A stretch of DNA of 64,000 nt from Sphingomonas sp. HF-S4 (GCF_032911445.1 NZ_JAWJEJ010000001.1:1302001-1366000); one strand, 5' to 3'. Positions 17,016-25,733 are shown, counted from the stretch's first letter. Notes: generated by a model from the sequence alone, not told the origin. Made by a program: numbers and translations.

Positions 17016-17056
17016 TATGTGCGTGTCGGGCGGCGGCGGCGCGTTGGCAAGGGGGA

Positions 17057-17749
17057 CTATTGGTTGCCAGCGACCCAGTTGTTCGCGGGCAGGAAGGCGT
17101 CGCCCAGCGCGTACTTGCCCTTGCAATGGCGCTTGCAGCCGGGCGAGGCGCTGGCGTCGATACGAGTGACATGCCCGGTGCGGTCGCGAGCGAGGACGAA
17201 GTCGATCCAGCATGCCCCCGCGCTCCAGCTCGCCTTGGCGGGAGAAACAAGCGTCGCGACGGCGCCGGCTTCGCCGTCGTTCGCCGGGAACTTGCACAGT
17301 TGCTCGCCTTCGCGGTCGCGCGCCAGCGCGAAGTCGAACTGGCTGGCGTCGATATGCGTGATCGTCAGCGTGGCGACATCGGCAGTCTTGTAGCTCGCTT
17401 CCCAGGTCTCTTCGGTGAAGGCGCGCAACGTGTCGCGCTGCCGGGTATAGTCGGCCTCGACGGTGGCGGGATCGCAGGTCATCGCGCAGCGCGTGCGGAG
17501 GATCTGCTGCCAGTCGCGCTGCTGGTTGCGGAAGCTCGCCCTGTCGAACAGTTGGGCGAGGTGGGTGCGGTACAGCGCGGCAACCTCACCATCGAGCTTT
17601 GCGAGTTTCGGGCTGGCGCAGATCGTCTTTTCGAGCGGGTGGCTCGCTTTGGTGCAGTCGAAGCTGGCGGATTGCAGCGGCGCCGCGGCGTGGAGGCCGA
17701 ACAAGGCGAGGAGGAACGCGAACAGTCCGAAACCCGCAATCCGCACCAT
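17057..17749 (-). CDS. Secreted LprI-type (DUF1311-like) protein
   Basis: 230 aa with a signal peptide (FGLFAFLLALFGLHAAAPLQ, cleavage near residue 25). The mature N-terminus SFDCTKASHPLEKTICASP with LAKLDGEVAALYR is the lysozyme-inhibitor LprI N-terminal domain pattern: paired Cys and an L-D-x-x-V/L-A-x-x-Y helix. Further cysteines (CAMTC, CKRHC) suggest disulfides in the periplasm. The C-terminal half is unassigned. It ends 9 bp before the pyrF-side gene start region and is transcribed in the same direction. LprI inhibits lysozyme in Mycobacterium; whether this one does is unknown. Confidence 0.65.
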   Translation of the reverse strand: MVRIAGFGLFAFLLALFGLHAAAPLQSASFDCTKASHPLEKTICASPKLAKLDGEVAALYRTHLAQLFDRASFRNQQRDWQQILRTRCAMTCDPATVEADYTRQRDTLRAFTEETWEASYKTADVATLTITHIDASQFDFALARDREGEQLCKFPANDGEAGAVATLVSPAKASWSAGACWIDFVLARDRTGHVTRIDASASPGCKRHCKGKYALGDAFLPANNWVAGNQ

Positions 17750-17758
17750 CGCTGCCTC

Positions 17759-18433
17759 CTATAGGGTTGCCTCTATCTCACGTGCCGCCTGGTCGGGATC
17801 TTCGGCCTGGGTGATCGGGCGGCCGACCACCAGGATCGATGCACCAGAATCGAGCGCAGCGCGCGGGGTGACAACGCGCTTCTGGTCGCCGATGCTGCCG
17901 TTGGCGGGGCGGACGCCGGGGACGACGAAGAAACCGTCCTGCCAGGCCTTCTTCGCCGCGGCGACTTCCTCGCCCGAGCAGACGATGCCATCGACCCCGG
18001 CAGACTGCGCCAGCTCTGCGAGACGGACGACCTGCTCGTGCGGATCGGGGCTGAGCCCGATCGAGCGCAGGTCGCTGGCATCGAGGCTGGTGAGCATCGT
18101 CACGGCGACGACCTTGGTGCCGAGAGGGGCCGCAGCCTTGGCGTCCTCGAGCATCGCGCGGCCGCCGGCGGCGTGAACGGTGAGGATCGCCGGCTCAAGC
18201 GGACGCAGCGACTGGATCGCCTTGGCGACGGTGTTGGGGATGTCGTGGAACTTCAAGTCGAGGAAGATCGGTAGCCCGATCTCTGCCATCTCGCGGACGC
18301 CGTGGCGGCCATTGGCCATGAAGAATTCGAGCCCGAGCTTGATCCCGCCGACATGGTTGCGGACGCGCTGGGCGATCGCCTTGGCGCGTTCGATGTCAGG
18401 CGTGTCGAGCGCGACGTAGATCGGCGCGCTCAT
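17759..18433 (-). CDS. pyrF: Orotidine 5'-phosphate decarboxylase
   Basis: 224 aa TIM barrel catalysing OMP to UMP, the last step of de novo pyrimidine synthesis. The catalytic D-x-K-x-x-D motif is seen in FLDLKFHDIPNT (about residues 58-69); VVPGVRPANGSIGDQKR and VVGRPIT form the phosphate site. Start MSAPIYVALDTPD was chosen because it overlaps the lapA stop as ATGA. The longer open frame upstream is lapA read in another frame. Group I OMP decarboxylase of normal size. Confidence 0.95.
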   Translation of the reverse strand: MSAPIYVALDTPDIERAKAIAQRVRNHVGGIKLGLEFFMANGRHGVREMAEIGLPIFLDLKFHDIPNTVAKAIQSLRPLEPAILTVHAAGGRAMLEDAKAAAPLGTKVVAVTMLTSLDASDLRSIGLSPDPHEQVVRLAELAQSAGVDGIVCSGEEVAAAKKAWQDGFFVVPGVRPANGSIGDQKRVVTPRAALDSGASILVVGRPITQAEDPDQAAREIEATL

Positions 18434-18753
18434 GGCTGGCGCTCCGCCAGCAGGGGAAGGCCGGGTTCGGAAGAGCCGCCCGCAGGTTCGGTGGGGGCGA
18501 CGGCGCGCAGGTCGGCGAGCGCGCGTTCGAGCCCGGCAAGCCGCTGGCGCGAACGCCATCGCAGGGTCTGGTATGCGACGAGGGCAGGGAGCAGCCCGAG
18601 CAGGAAGACGATGACGAGCAGCAGCGGCAGGCTGAAATCGGCGATGAGCCCGCCCCACAGGCGAATGCCGACGCGCTCGTCGCCATTGTAGATCACGAAG
18701 GCTGCGACGAGGCCGCCCAGCAACAGCCAGAACAGCACCTTCAGAAACCGCAT
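18430..18753 (-). CDS. lapA: LapA domain-containing inner-membrane protein
   Basis: 107 aa. Two hydrophobic helices (FLKVLFWLLLGGLVAAFVI and LPLLLVIVFLLGLLPALVA) separated by NGDERVGIRLWGG, the LapA domain pattern. LapA/YciS with LapB tunes LPS synthesis in enterobacteria; in alphaproteobacteria the role is inferred. The cytoplasmic tail is Ala/Glu/Pro-rich. AAGGAAAGGA precedes the ATG. It is coupled to pyrF downstream by ATGA. The symbol is by family only. Confidence 0.75.
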   Translation of the reverse strand: MRFLKVLFWLLLGGLVAAFVIYNGDERVGIRLWGGLIADFSLPLLLVIVFLLGLLPALVAYQTLRWRSRQRLAGLERALADLRAVAPTEPAGGSSEPGLPLLAERQP

Positions 18754-18814
18754 GCCATTCCTTTCCTTGTGGCGACCGGGAGCAACTCTAGGCCGGGCGG
18801 GCGATGTTGCCAAC

Positions 18815-18841
18815 TCTCCCGCTCTCAAGAGGAGCGGGAGA
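18815..18841 (-). terminator. Hairpin downstream of the patatin gene
   Basis: A perfect 10-bp stem (TCTCCCGCTC / GAGCGGGAGA) with a 7-nt loop, 4 bp after the patatin stop and before lapA. No T run follows, so it may act as a Rho-independent stop only weakly. Confidence 0.45.
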
Positions 18842-18845
18842 TTCT

Positions 18846-21134
18846 TCAGCCGATCTCGTTTCGCAGCTCGGCAAAGAGGCCGGGAATGGCGGTCAGCCTT
18901 TGCTCTTCCTCGTCGAGGATCGCGTGGAAGGCGTGGCGCTTGATTGCGATGACGCGTTGCTCGGGAAGGCGATCGTCTAACGGCAGTGCCGAGAGGACGA
19001 TGTCGATCAGCCGGTCGGCGCCGTGGAGACGGCCCCAGAGATAGTCGTTCTCGCGATAGGCGCGGCTGAAGAACGCACCGAAGCTGTTGAACTGGATCCC
19101 CTTGAGCGTCGCCGCGGCGCCGCCGGTGCGGATTGCGGTGGCATCGTCGGGGGAGATGCGATCGACGCGGATCGGATCGAACTCGTCCATGCCCTCGCCC
19201 TGAAGCAACGGAAGAGTGGCGATGTCGAAAAAGGGGAAGCCGAGATGCGCGAGCAGCATCGGGCGGCGGAGATCCTTCGATAGTGCGCTGAACCCGTCGG
19301 ATAGGCGCGCGTCGGTGGCGTGGTCGAGCGCCTTCAATTGCATCCGGTCGGCGAGCAGGTCGAGGATCGGCCCGGCATCGTCGGTCATGTCACGCACCGC
19401 GCCACGCAGATCGGCGAAATTGTCCGAGCGCTTGAGCTCGAGATAGGCGGCAAGCGATTCGTAAATCGCCTCGCGCATCGGCAGCAGCTCGGCGTGCGAG
19501 CTGGGCAAGTCTATCTCGCTCAGCCGACGCGCGAGCAGCCGCAGGCGGCGGATGCGGAAGCCAAGGTCGTGCGCGCGGAGGAATTCGAGCGTCTGCGGGC
19601 TGGCGCCGTTTGAGAGCGTTGCGCCGAAGCGATCGCCGCCGCGGGCCTGGACCGCATGCGCTACGGCTTCGCGGATTTCGCGCAGCCTCTCGGGCGAATG
19701 GCTGTCGCCGATCGTGTAGAGCAGGCGACCGATACGATCGATCGTCCCGTCGACCTTGAGCAGGCCATAAGCGGTATGGCCGTAGCCCGCCTTGGCCGCG
19801 GCGGCGACCTGCGCGCGGCGGCGCCAGCTCGCGAGGCGCTTGGGCGTGGGATAATCGAGCCACAGGGTGTAGCCGAATAGCGCCTCGACCTGGATCTCCA
19901 CTTCGGAGCGGATCTCGGTGAGAATTCCGAGCATCCGCTCGATCCGGTCCGATCGTGCCGAGATAGCCTCCAGATTGTCGCGGATCGGCTGCTCGCGCGG
20001 CAGTTCGGAAAGCGAGCCGATGATCGTCTCGAAGAACCCCGGCTGGCCCTGGGGCGAGCCGTAGAAATCGAAGCGGAAGTCCGGAAAGGGATCGATGAAC
20101 ACGAAGCGGCGATCGACCTGGCGGCGCGCGGGGCGCTCGCGCAATGCCTCGATAGCCGGGCGGAACGGGGCGTTGGCGAGCACCGACCCGTCGATCAGCA
20201 CGGCATTCTCGGCGCGATTGTCGGTCCATTGATGCGGCAAGGCACGTTCGAGAAAGGCGTCGCGCCCCGGCCATTCGGCCTCGCGCTCGGCGAGCAGCGC
20301 ATCCATCTCGCCGATCGTCGCGGGCGGGAAGGCGCCGGGGAAGCTTGAGGTCGCACGGGCGGCGAAAGCGAGCTCCGCCGCATCGGCGAGGGGCGCCTGC
20401 TCGTCGCCATGGTCGCTGAACGAGAAGACGAGGCGATGTTCGGTCTCGGTGACCTTGGGCGGTGAATTGAGCCGCAATTCCTCGGCGTGGCCGCGAAAAT
20501 CGGTGACGGTGACGAACAGGTCGAGCGGCTGGCCGGGGGGAAGCAGGCGCCGGTAGCTGGGCCGCTGCGCCATCGCCGCGAAGGCGTCGAGCAGCGTGTT
20601 GAGCAGCCGCTTGCCGCCGAACGGGGGCTCGAACCAGCGCGAGCGGACGAAATGCTCGAGCTTGAGCCGGACCTCGTCGCGCGCGTGCGCCTCGACGGTC
20701 TCGTCGATCGTCTTGCTGCGATTGGCGACGATCCACGCGATCGGCGTCGCCCAGATCTTGGCGAAGCGGTGTGCGGGGGCCTGGCGCGGCTCGATGAGCG
20801 CTTCGACATCGGCGTGCTTCATCCACAGATCGGTGAGCGGATCCAGCGACTGACCGGTGGTGATCGCCTGGGCCAGGAAGATCGCGTTGATCCCGCCGGC
20901 GCTCGCCCCCGAGAGGATGTCGACCAGCACGCGCAGATTGATTCCCGAAGTCTCGCGGATCTCGTCGAGCAGCTGTCGATAGACGCCATTGCCGTCCTCG
21001 CCTTCACGCGCGGCACAACTCGCGCTGGCGAGCCGCCAGATCTCCTTGGTGATGCCGTGCATGTAGACGGCGAGGCTGATCCCGCCATAGCAGACGAGCG
21101 CGAGCCGCAGCTCCTTGTCGCGGATCTCGGACAT
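18846..21134 (-). CDS. Patatin-like phospholipase, DUF3376-type
   Basis: 762 aa. The patatin lipase fold has the oxyanion-side CYGGISLAVYMHG near residue 15-27, the nucleophile elbow SGASAGG with S78, and the catalytic Asp in the later IDGSVLANAPF (about residue 312). So the Ser-Asp dyad is intact. The C-terminal ~400 residues are helical and match the patatin-related DUF3376 layout. It would hydrolyse acyl esters of membrane phospholipids. No signal peptide: cytoplasmic or membrane-peripheral. Its ATG overlaps the stop of the EEP hydrolase gene (TGATG), so the two are co-expressed. Confidence 0.82.
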   Translation of the reverse strand: MSEIRDKELRLALVCYGGISLAVYMHGITKEIWRLASASCAAREGEDGNGVYRQLLDEIRETSGINLRVLVDILSGASAGGINAIFLAQAITTGQSLDPLTDLWMKHADVEALIEPRQAPAHRFAKIWATPIAWIVANRSKTIDETVEAHARDEVRLKLEHFVRSRWFEPPFGGKRLLNTLLDAFAAMAQRPSYRRLLPPGQPLDLFVTVTDFRGHAEELRLNSPPKVTETEHRLVFSFSDHGDEQAPLADAAELAFAARATSSFPGAFPPATIGEMDALLAEREAEWPGRDAFLERALPHQWTDNRAENAVLIDGSVLANAPFRPAIEALRERPARRQVDRRFVFIDPFPDFRFDFYGSPQGQPGFFETIIGSLSELPREQPIRDNLEAISARSDRIERMLGILTEIRSEVEIQVEALFGYTLWLDYPTPKRLASWRRRAQVAAAAKAGYGHTAYGLLKVDGTIDRIGRLLYTIGDSHSPERLREIREAVAHAVQARGGDRFGATLSNGASPQTLEFLRAHDLGFRIRRLRLLARRLSEIDLPSSHAELLPMREAIYESLAAYLELKRSDNFADLRGAVRDMTDDAGPILDLLADRMQLKALDHATDARLSDGFSALSKDLRRPMLLAHLGFPFFDIATLPLLQGEGMDEFDPIRVDRISPDDATAIRTGGAAATLKGIQFNSFGAFFSRAYRENDYLWGRLHGADRLIDIVLSALPLDDRLPEQRVIAIKRHAFHAILDEEEQRLTAIPGLFAELRNEIG

Positions 21135-21829
21135 CAGGCGGGGCTGACTTCGGCCCAGACGGGCAGATGGTCCGAAGCGGTTCGCGCGTTGAGGCTCTCA
21201 TGCACCCCCGCTGCGCCGATCGCCAGGTCGCGGCTGGCCATGATTCGATCGAGCCGCGCCATCGGGCGGCGGGCGTGGAAGCTCTTGCCGGTATCGGCGA
21301 AATGGAAATGCTGGGCAAAGTCGCGCAGGCAGCCGCTGTGCGCGCTCCATTCGTTGAGGTCGCCCATCAGCACCGTCGGGTATTGTTGGGCGCTAGCGTT
21401 AAGGTGCGCGATGATCGCATGCGCCTGGCGGCGGCGCCACAGCCCCGAAAGGTCGAGATGCATGCCGACGACCCGGAGCACCTGGCCGCGGACGCGGACA
21501 TCGGCCATCACTGCGCCGCGCGGCTCGAGCGCGGGCAAGTGGATCGCCTCGCAATCGAGAATCTGGGCGTCCTTCCGGACGAGCAGCGCGTTGCCGTGCC
21601 AGCCCATCGAGCGCGCACGCATCCCGAACGGGATCGGCTTCCAGTCGCCATGCTCGGCGAGCAGGTGGCCGGTCAGCACCGCCTCGCGCGTGCCGAAGCG
21701 GCGATCTGCCTCCTGCAGCGCGATGACGTCGGCGTTGACCTCGCACAGCACCTGGAGCGTCCGCTCCGGACGGCGCCGACGATCGGTTCCGATCGACTTG
21801 CGCATATTGTAGCTGGCGATCCTGATCAT
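21134..21829 (-). CDS. Endonuclease/exonuclease/phosphatase (EEP) family hydrolase
   Basis: 231 aa, metal-dependent phosphohydrolase fold. The expected residues are visible: Asn in RIASYNMRKS, the metal-binding Glu in IALQEADRRF, D-x-N in VLMGDLNEW and the terminal DHLPVWAEV His/Asp pair. Families with this fold cut DNA, nucleotides, or phospholipids such as sphingomyelin; no signal peptide is present. Coupling to a patatin lipase makes a phospholipid head-group reaction attractive, but this is inference. E. coli YbhP, next to cardiolipin synthase, is a comparable case. Confidence 0.8.
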   Translation of the reverse strand: MIRIASYNMRKSIGTDRRRRPERTLQVLCEVNADVIALQEADRRFGTREAVLTGHLLAEHGDWKPIPFGMRARSMGWHGNALLVRKDAQILDCEAIHLPALEPRGAVMADVRVRGQVLRVVGMHLDLSGLWRRRQAHAIIAHLNASAQQYPTVLMGDLNEWSAHSGCLRDFAQHFHFADTGKSFHARRPMARLDRIMASRDLAIGAAGVHESLNARTASDHLPVWAEVSPA

Positions 21830-21871
21830 GTGTGCCCCTTATCGCGGGGCCGATGGGGGCTGGGCAAGGGG

Positions 21872-22072
21872 CTAGCGCGAATGCGCCCCTTCGGCGCGCT
21901 GGACCGCGGCCTCCGCGGCGGCGGCGATCAGGCTGCGGCCGGTGCCCTCCGCAGCTTCGGGGGTCATGGAAATGGCGACGCCGTCGGGGCCGTCGAGCAG
22001 CACCAGCCCTTGTTCTGCCGTCGCGACGCCCGGTTCGCTTTCGGGTCCCTGCGGGGCGATTTTTTCGCTCAT
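21872..22072 (-). CDS. Small acidic protein (66 aa), unknown
   Basis: Starts MSEKIAPQGPESEPGVATAEQG and contains LVLLDGPDGVAISMTPEAAEGTGRSLI, shown here as LLDGPDGVAISMTPEAAEG: a short hydrophobic strand-turn-strand followed by an Ala-rich helix. Soluble and acidic. GGAGAG lies 7-8 nt before the ATG but inside a hairpin arm. GC-rich third positions and conserved-looking beta/helix pattern support coding. No family that I can name with certainty. Confidence 0.6.
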   Translation of the reverse strand: MSEKIAPQGPESEPGVATAEQGLVLLDGPDGVAISMTPEAAEGTGRSLIAAAAEAAVQRAEGAHSR

Positions 22073-22079
22073 CGATGCA

Positions 22080-22124
22080 CTCTCCCGTGCGCGCCGTTGT
22101 GCGCGATGCGACCGTTCGGGAGAG
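22080..22124 (-). promoter_or_regulatory. Hairpin sequestering the ribosome binding site of the small acidic protein
   Basis: On the minus strand CTCTCCCG and CGGGAGAG form a perfect 8-bp stem enclosing a 29-nt loop that can itself pair (GCGCAC/GTGCGC-like). The 3' arm contains the GGAGAG Shine-Dalgarno, ending 8 nt before the ATG. This could act as a thermosensor-like or protein-controlled switch; alternatively it is only a repeat. Confidence 0.4.
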
Positions 22125-22150
22125 AACTATGCAGCGCGGCGCCCGTTCCG

Positions 22151-22543
22151 TCAGCGGCCACCGGCTTCGAGCAGGCGGCGCGGGGCGGCAAGCTCCCAAC
22201 TGCGCGCGATGCGATCGCCGACATGCGCCCAATCGGTGTCGTCATGGCCGACCGCGAGGCCGATCCAGCCCGCGCCGAGATAAGCGACGCGCGAATAGCT
22301 GTCCGGCGCGAGCGCGATCAGGTTCGGGCCCTCCTCGTCATCGGCGCATTTCACCGCGACGATCGTGCTGCCATCGCCGTGATGATCGTGGCGGAACTGC
22401 GCGAACTGCTTGCCCCCGACGAAGAAGGTCGGCTGGCCGTGACTGGGGCGCTCCTCGACTTCGGGAAGGCCGAGCGCGAGCGCGCGGACTTGCTCGAGGG
22501 CGGAATCTGGATCTTGGCTCAGCTTGGCGGATTCTTGGGACAT
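22151..22543 (-). CDS. MmcQ/YjbR family protein
   Basis: 130 aa alpha/beta protein. ALGLPEVEERPSHGQPTFFVGGKQFAQF, given in parts as LPEVEERPSHGQPTF and VGGKQFAQF, is the standard start of MmcQ/YjbR (PF04237); the C-terminal WIGLAVGHDDTDW and ARSWELAAPRRL complete the fold (CyaY-like). Suggested DNA-binding by structural similarity, with no biochemical role proven. Its start overlaps the end of purN by 25 bp. Confidence 0.82.
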   Translation of the reverse strand: MSQESAKLSQDPDSALEQVRALALGLPEVEERPSHGQPTFFVGGKQFAQFRHDHHGDGSTIVAVKCADDEEGPNLIALAPDSYSRVAYLGAGWIGLAVGHDDTDWAHVGDRIARSWELAAPRRLLEAGGR

Positions 22544-23103
22544 AGGAACTCGGCAACTACCCTTGGGTAGAGCCGATGTTCCTCCTTCAGCACGCGTTCG
22601 GCAAGGCTTTCGGGGGTGTCGTCGGGCAGGATAGCGACTTCGGCCTGGCCGAGCACCTCGCCGGCGTCGAGTTCCTCGGTAACGATATGGACCGAAGCGC
22701 CGGCATGGCCGTCCCCGGCTTCGATGGCACGCGCGTGGGTATCTAGGCCCTTGTACTTGGGAAGCAGCGAGGGGTGAATGTTGACGATCCGGCCGCGCCA
22801 GCGAGCGACGAAGTCGTCGGAGAGAAGGCGCATATAGCCGGCGAGGGCGATCGCCTCGACCCCAGCCTGGCGCAGGGCTGCGTCGATTTTCGCCTCATAG
22901 TCGGGCTTCACCATGCCCTTGGGGGATTGGGCGAAGGTGGCGATGCCGTTGTCCTGCGCCCAGGCGAGGCCGGCAGCTTCGGGCTTGTCGCTGGCGACGA
23001 GCGCGACTTCGTAGGGACAGTCGGGTGCGCGCGACGCCTCGACCAGCGAGGCCATGTTCGAGCCGCGGCCGGAGATCAGGATGCCGAGCTTCTTGCGAGT
23101 CAC
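22519..23103 (-). CDS. purN: Phosphoribosylglycinamide formyltransferase (GAR transformylase)
   Basis: 194 aa. The start KKLGILISGRGSNMASLVEA gives the GRGSN substrate loop (residues 12-16), and NIHPSLLPKYKG holds the catalytic Asn and His; the distal Asp is in HIVTEELDAG. It uses 10-formyl-THF to formylate GAR in purine synthesis. GTG start; GGGAGGGG lies 5 nt upstream inside a palindrome. It follows purM on the same strand by 30 bp, as is usual. Confidence 0.95.
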   Translation of the reverse strand: MTRKKLGILISGRGSNMASLVEASRAPDCPYEVALVASDKPEAAGLAWAQDNGIATFAQSPKGMVKPDYEAKIDAALRQAGVEAIALAGYMRLLSDDFVARWRGRIVNIHPSLLPKYKGLDTHARAIEAGDGHAGASVHIVTEELDAGEVLGQAEVAILPDDTPESLAERVLKEEHRLYPRVVAEFLCPKNPPS

Positions 23104-23108
23104 GCTGC

Positions 23109-23130
23109 CCCCTCCCGCTTGCGGGAGGGG
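23109..23130 (-). repeat. Perfect palindrome between purM and purN, overlapping the purN ribosome binding site
   Basis: CCCCTCCCGC-TT-GCGGGAGGGG on the plus strand: a 10-bp perfect stem with a 2-nt spacer. Read on the minus strand the 3' arm supplies the purine run used as the purN SD, so the stem could attenuate purN translation or protect a processed end. Confidence 0.55.
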
Positions 23131-23133
23131 AGC

Positions 23134-24228
23134 CTAGCCGGCATGCGTCGCGCTCCAGTCGCTGCGCGCGCTCCAGGTCTCGGCGGGCCCGGAGACGGTG
23201 CAGCCGCGCGGGCCTTCCTCGACCGCGCCGATGCGGAATACCGTCTCGCCGGCTTCGGTAAGCTCGGCAGCAACTACTTCGGCATGCTCGGGGTCCACTG
23301 CCGCGACCATGCCGATCCCGCAATTGAAGGTCCGCGCCATCTCCTCGGGCTCGATATTGCCCTGTGCCTGGAGAAACGCCATTAGCCGCGGCAGCGGCCA
23401 GGCGCTCGCGTCGATGCGGGCATGGCAATTCTCGGGCAGCACGCGCGGGACATTTTCGAGCAGCCCACCGCCGGTGATGTGGGCGAGGCCGTGGATCGTG
23501 CCTTTCCGGAGCTGGGGCAGCAGGCTCGCGACATAGATGCGCGTCGGTGCCATCAGCGCGTCGAGCAGGATCACGTCCTGGTCGAACACCGCGGGGCGAT
23601 CGAGCTTCCAGCCCTTGTCCGCGGCGAGGCGGCGGACGAGCGAGAAGCCGTTCGAGTGGATGCCGGTCGAGCCGAGGCCTAGCAGCACGTCGCCGGGGCG
23701 GATCGCGCTGCCGTCGAGCAATTGGTCGCGCTCGACCGCGCCGACGCAGAAGCCAGCAAGGTCGTAGTCGTTCTCGGCATACATGCCCGGCATCTCAGCG
23801 GTCTCGCCGCCGATCAGCGCGCAGCCGGCCTGGCGGCATCCGTCGGCGATCGAGGCGATGACGCGCTCGGCGGTCTCGGGGACCAGCTTGCCGCTGGCGT
23901 AATAGTCGAGGAAGAACAATGGCTCGGCGCCCTGGACGACGAGGTCGTTCGCGCACATCGCGACGAGGTCGATGCCGACGCCGTCATGCGCGTCGTGCTC
24001 GATCGCGAGCTTCAATTTGGTGCCGACGCCATCGTTCGCCGCGACCAGCAGGGGGTCCTTGAACCCCGCCGCCTTGGGGTCGAACACCCCGCCGAACCCG
24101 CCCAAGGCGGCGTCGGCGCCGGGGCGGCGGGTGGATTTGGCCAGCGGGCCGATGGCGCGCACCAACGCGTTGCCGGCCGCGATCGAGACGCCCGCCTGGG
24201 CGTAGGTATACCCTTTGTCTTCGCTCAT
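23134..24228 (-). CDS. purM: Phosphoribosylformylglycinamidine cyclo-ligase (AIR synthetase)
   Basis: 364 aa. [11 protein letters not shown] and [16 protein letters not shown] near the N-terminus, [19 protein letters not shown], and [11 protein letters not shown] are classical PurM motifs of the ATP-binding PurM/SelD fold. It closes the imidazole ring of purines (FGAM to AIR). I set the start at [14 protein letters not shown]; the 27 residues of frame upstream are not PurM-like and lie in repeat-rich DNA. It is divergently oriented to the DUF2066-hdaA-ppk1-ppx run. Confidence 0.96.
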   Translation of the reverse strand: MSEDKGYTYAQAGVSIAAGNALVRAIGPLAKSTRRPGADAALGGFGGVFDPKAAGFKDPLLVAANDGVGTKLKLAIEHDAHDGVGIDLVAMCANDLVVQGAEPLFFLDYYASGKLVPETAERVIASIADGCRQAGCALIGGETAEMPGMYAENDYDLAGFCVGAVERDQLLDGSAIRPGDVLLGLGSTGIHSNGFSLVRRLAADKGWKLDRPAVFDQDVILLDALMAPTRIYVASLLPQLRKGTIHGLAHITGGGLLENVPRVLPENCHARIDASAWPLPRLMAFLQAQGNIEPEEMARTFNCGIGMVAAVDPEHAEVVAAELTEAGETVFRIGAVEEGPRGCTVSGPAETWSARSDWSATHAG

Positions 24229-24266
24229 GCGGAGCCGCTTAGCGGGGAGTTGCGGGAATCGGAACA

Positions 24267-24379
24267 CCCGTTCGTGCTGTCGGGCAGAAGAAGGGCGAAG
24301 CATCGACAAGCTCTGTCCGAATGAGGATGGTAAAACACCTTGCTCGTTCGCTCTGAGCTTGTTGAATGGCCGTTCTTCT
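24267..24379. repeat. Degenerate copies of the GAGCTTGTCGAAGC repeat family in the purM/DUF2066 divergent gap
   Basis: Segments such as CATCGACAAGCTCTGTCCGAA and TCGTTCGCTCTGAGCTTGTT match, with mismatches, the two arms of the clean inverted repeat at 62736-62831, including the AGAAGAAGG / CCGTTCTTCT inner parts, but here the halves are in swapped order. The 221-bp gap holds this and must hold both promoters. Confidence 0.5.
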
Positions 24380-24449
24380 CCCGGCTCCGAGGCGAACGGC
24401 GCAATCGCTGCTTGGCTTCCCGCGCCCGCTTCGCCAAAAGGGCGGCCGC

Positions 24450-25733
24450 ATGCAGTTGTCCCGGATTTCGCTCACCATCGGATTGGCCGGCGCGCTCGCA
24501 CTTGCGGGCGCCAGCGTGGTCGTCGCGCAGGGGCCGGGCGGCGCCAGCGCGGTGCCGATCGACGCATCGGGGAGCTTCGAGGTTTCGGGCGTCCAGGTCG
24601 ATGTCAGCGGCAAGACCGCGGAGATCGCGCGCCAGGGCGGGTGGCGGATCGCGCAGCGCAAGGGCTGGGAAATGCTGTCACAGCGGCTGACCGGCAAGAA
24701 GTCGAGCCTCGGCGATTCGGCGCTCGACGCGCTGGTCACCGGGATCGTCGTCGAGCGCGAGCAGATCGGCCCCAATCGCTATGTCGCCAAGCTCGGCGTG
24801 CTGTTCGATCGCGGCAGGGCGGGAGCGATCCTCGGCGTCTCGACTGCAGTGAGCCGCTCTGCGCCGATGCTGTTGGTCCCGCTGGAGTTTTCGGGCGGAG
24901 TCGGCCGCGTGTTCGAGCGCGAGACCGCCTGGTCGCGCGCGTGGAACCGCTTCCGCAGCGGTGGCAGCACGATCGACTATGTCCGGCTGCGCCCGACGGG
25001 CTCCGACGCGATGCTGGTCAATGCCGGGCAGACGCTGCGCCGCGGGCGCAACTGGTGGCGCACGGTGCTCGACCAATATGGTGCGTCCGACGTGCTCGTC
25101 GCCGAGGTGCAGCTTCGCCGCGAATATCCCGGCGGGCCGATCATCGGCATCTTCGCCGCCAATCACGGCCCCGACAAGCGCCCGATCACCAGCTTCGCGC
25201 TGCGGGTCGACAATGGCGAATCGCTCGATGCACTGCTCGATGCGGGCATCCAGCGGCTCGACCAGGCCTATCAGAAGGCGCTGGCGTCGGGGACCCTGCG
25301 ACCCGATCCACTGCTCGCGGTGCGGCCGCCGGTGGCCAAGACTGCCGAACAGCTCGCTGCCGAGGCCGAAGCTGCCGCAGCCGCAGCAGCTGCCGCCGCG
25401 GTCACGCCGGAGGCGAGTGCAAGCGGCACGGCGAGTGCCACGTATACGGTGCAGGTCGAGACGCCCAACGTCGCCGCGCTCAATGCCTCCGAATCGGCGA
25501 TTCGCGGTGTGCCCGGTATTCGCTCGGCTGCGACGACCAGTCTGGCGCTGGGCGGGATCTCGGTGATGCGCGTCGCGTTCGACGGGCCGCAGGCGAGCCT
25601 GCGCTCGGCGCTCGAGGCGCGCGGCTGGCAGGTGCAGGAAGGCGCCGGCGTGCTGCGCATCCGTCGTGGTGGCGGGAGCGCGCCTGCGGCGTCGCCCAGC
25701 CCGCAGAATACGGCGACCCCGGCGGCCAAATGA
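24450..25733 (+). CDS. DUF2066 domain-containing exported protein
   Basis: 427 aa with a cleavable signal peptide ([21 protein letters not shown], cut near residue 29). Residues ~40-260 match DUF2066: [21 protein letters not shown], shown in part as [14 protein letters not shown], and later [13 protein letters not shown]. An Ala-rich linker (about 305-325) leads to a C-terminal domain of ~90 residues. Periplasmic; role unknown. The start was moved to [12 protein letters not shown], which gives a normal signal peptide. It opens the operon and overlaps hdaA by ATGA. Confidence 0.75.
   Translation: MQLSRISLTIGLAGALALAGASVVVAQGPGGASAVPIDASGSFEVSGVQVDVSGKTAEIARQGGWRIAQRKGWEMLSQRLTGKKSSLGDSALDALVTGIVVEREQIGPNRYVAKLGVLFDRGRAGAILGVSTAVSRSAPMLLVPLEFSGGVGRVFERETAWSRAWNRFRSGGSTIDYVRLRPTGSDAMLVNAGQTLRRGRNWWRTVLDQYGASDVLVAEVQLRREYPGGPIIGIFAANHGPDKRPITSFALRVDNGESLDALLDAGIQRLDQAYQKALASGTLRPDPLLAVRPPVAKTAEQLAAEAEAAAAAAAAAAVTPEASASGTASATYTVQVETPNVAALNASESAIRGVPGIRSAATTSLALGGISVMRVAFDGPQASLRSALEARGWQVQEGAGVLRIRRGGGSAPAASPSPQNTATPAAK

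Noticed and set aside
18846..21829. Patatin plus hydrolase as a CBASS/CapV-like defence module
   Set aside because: No cGAS/DncV-type nucleotidyltransferase, Cap2 or Cap3 nearby, and the neighbours are housekeeping genes.
24250..24275. EcfG-type (GGAAC) promoter upstream of DUF2066
   Set aside because: A GGAAC occurs but no CGTT at the proper spacing follows.
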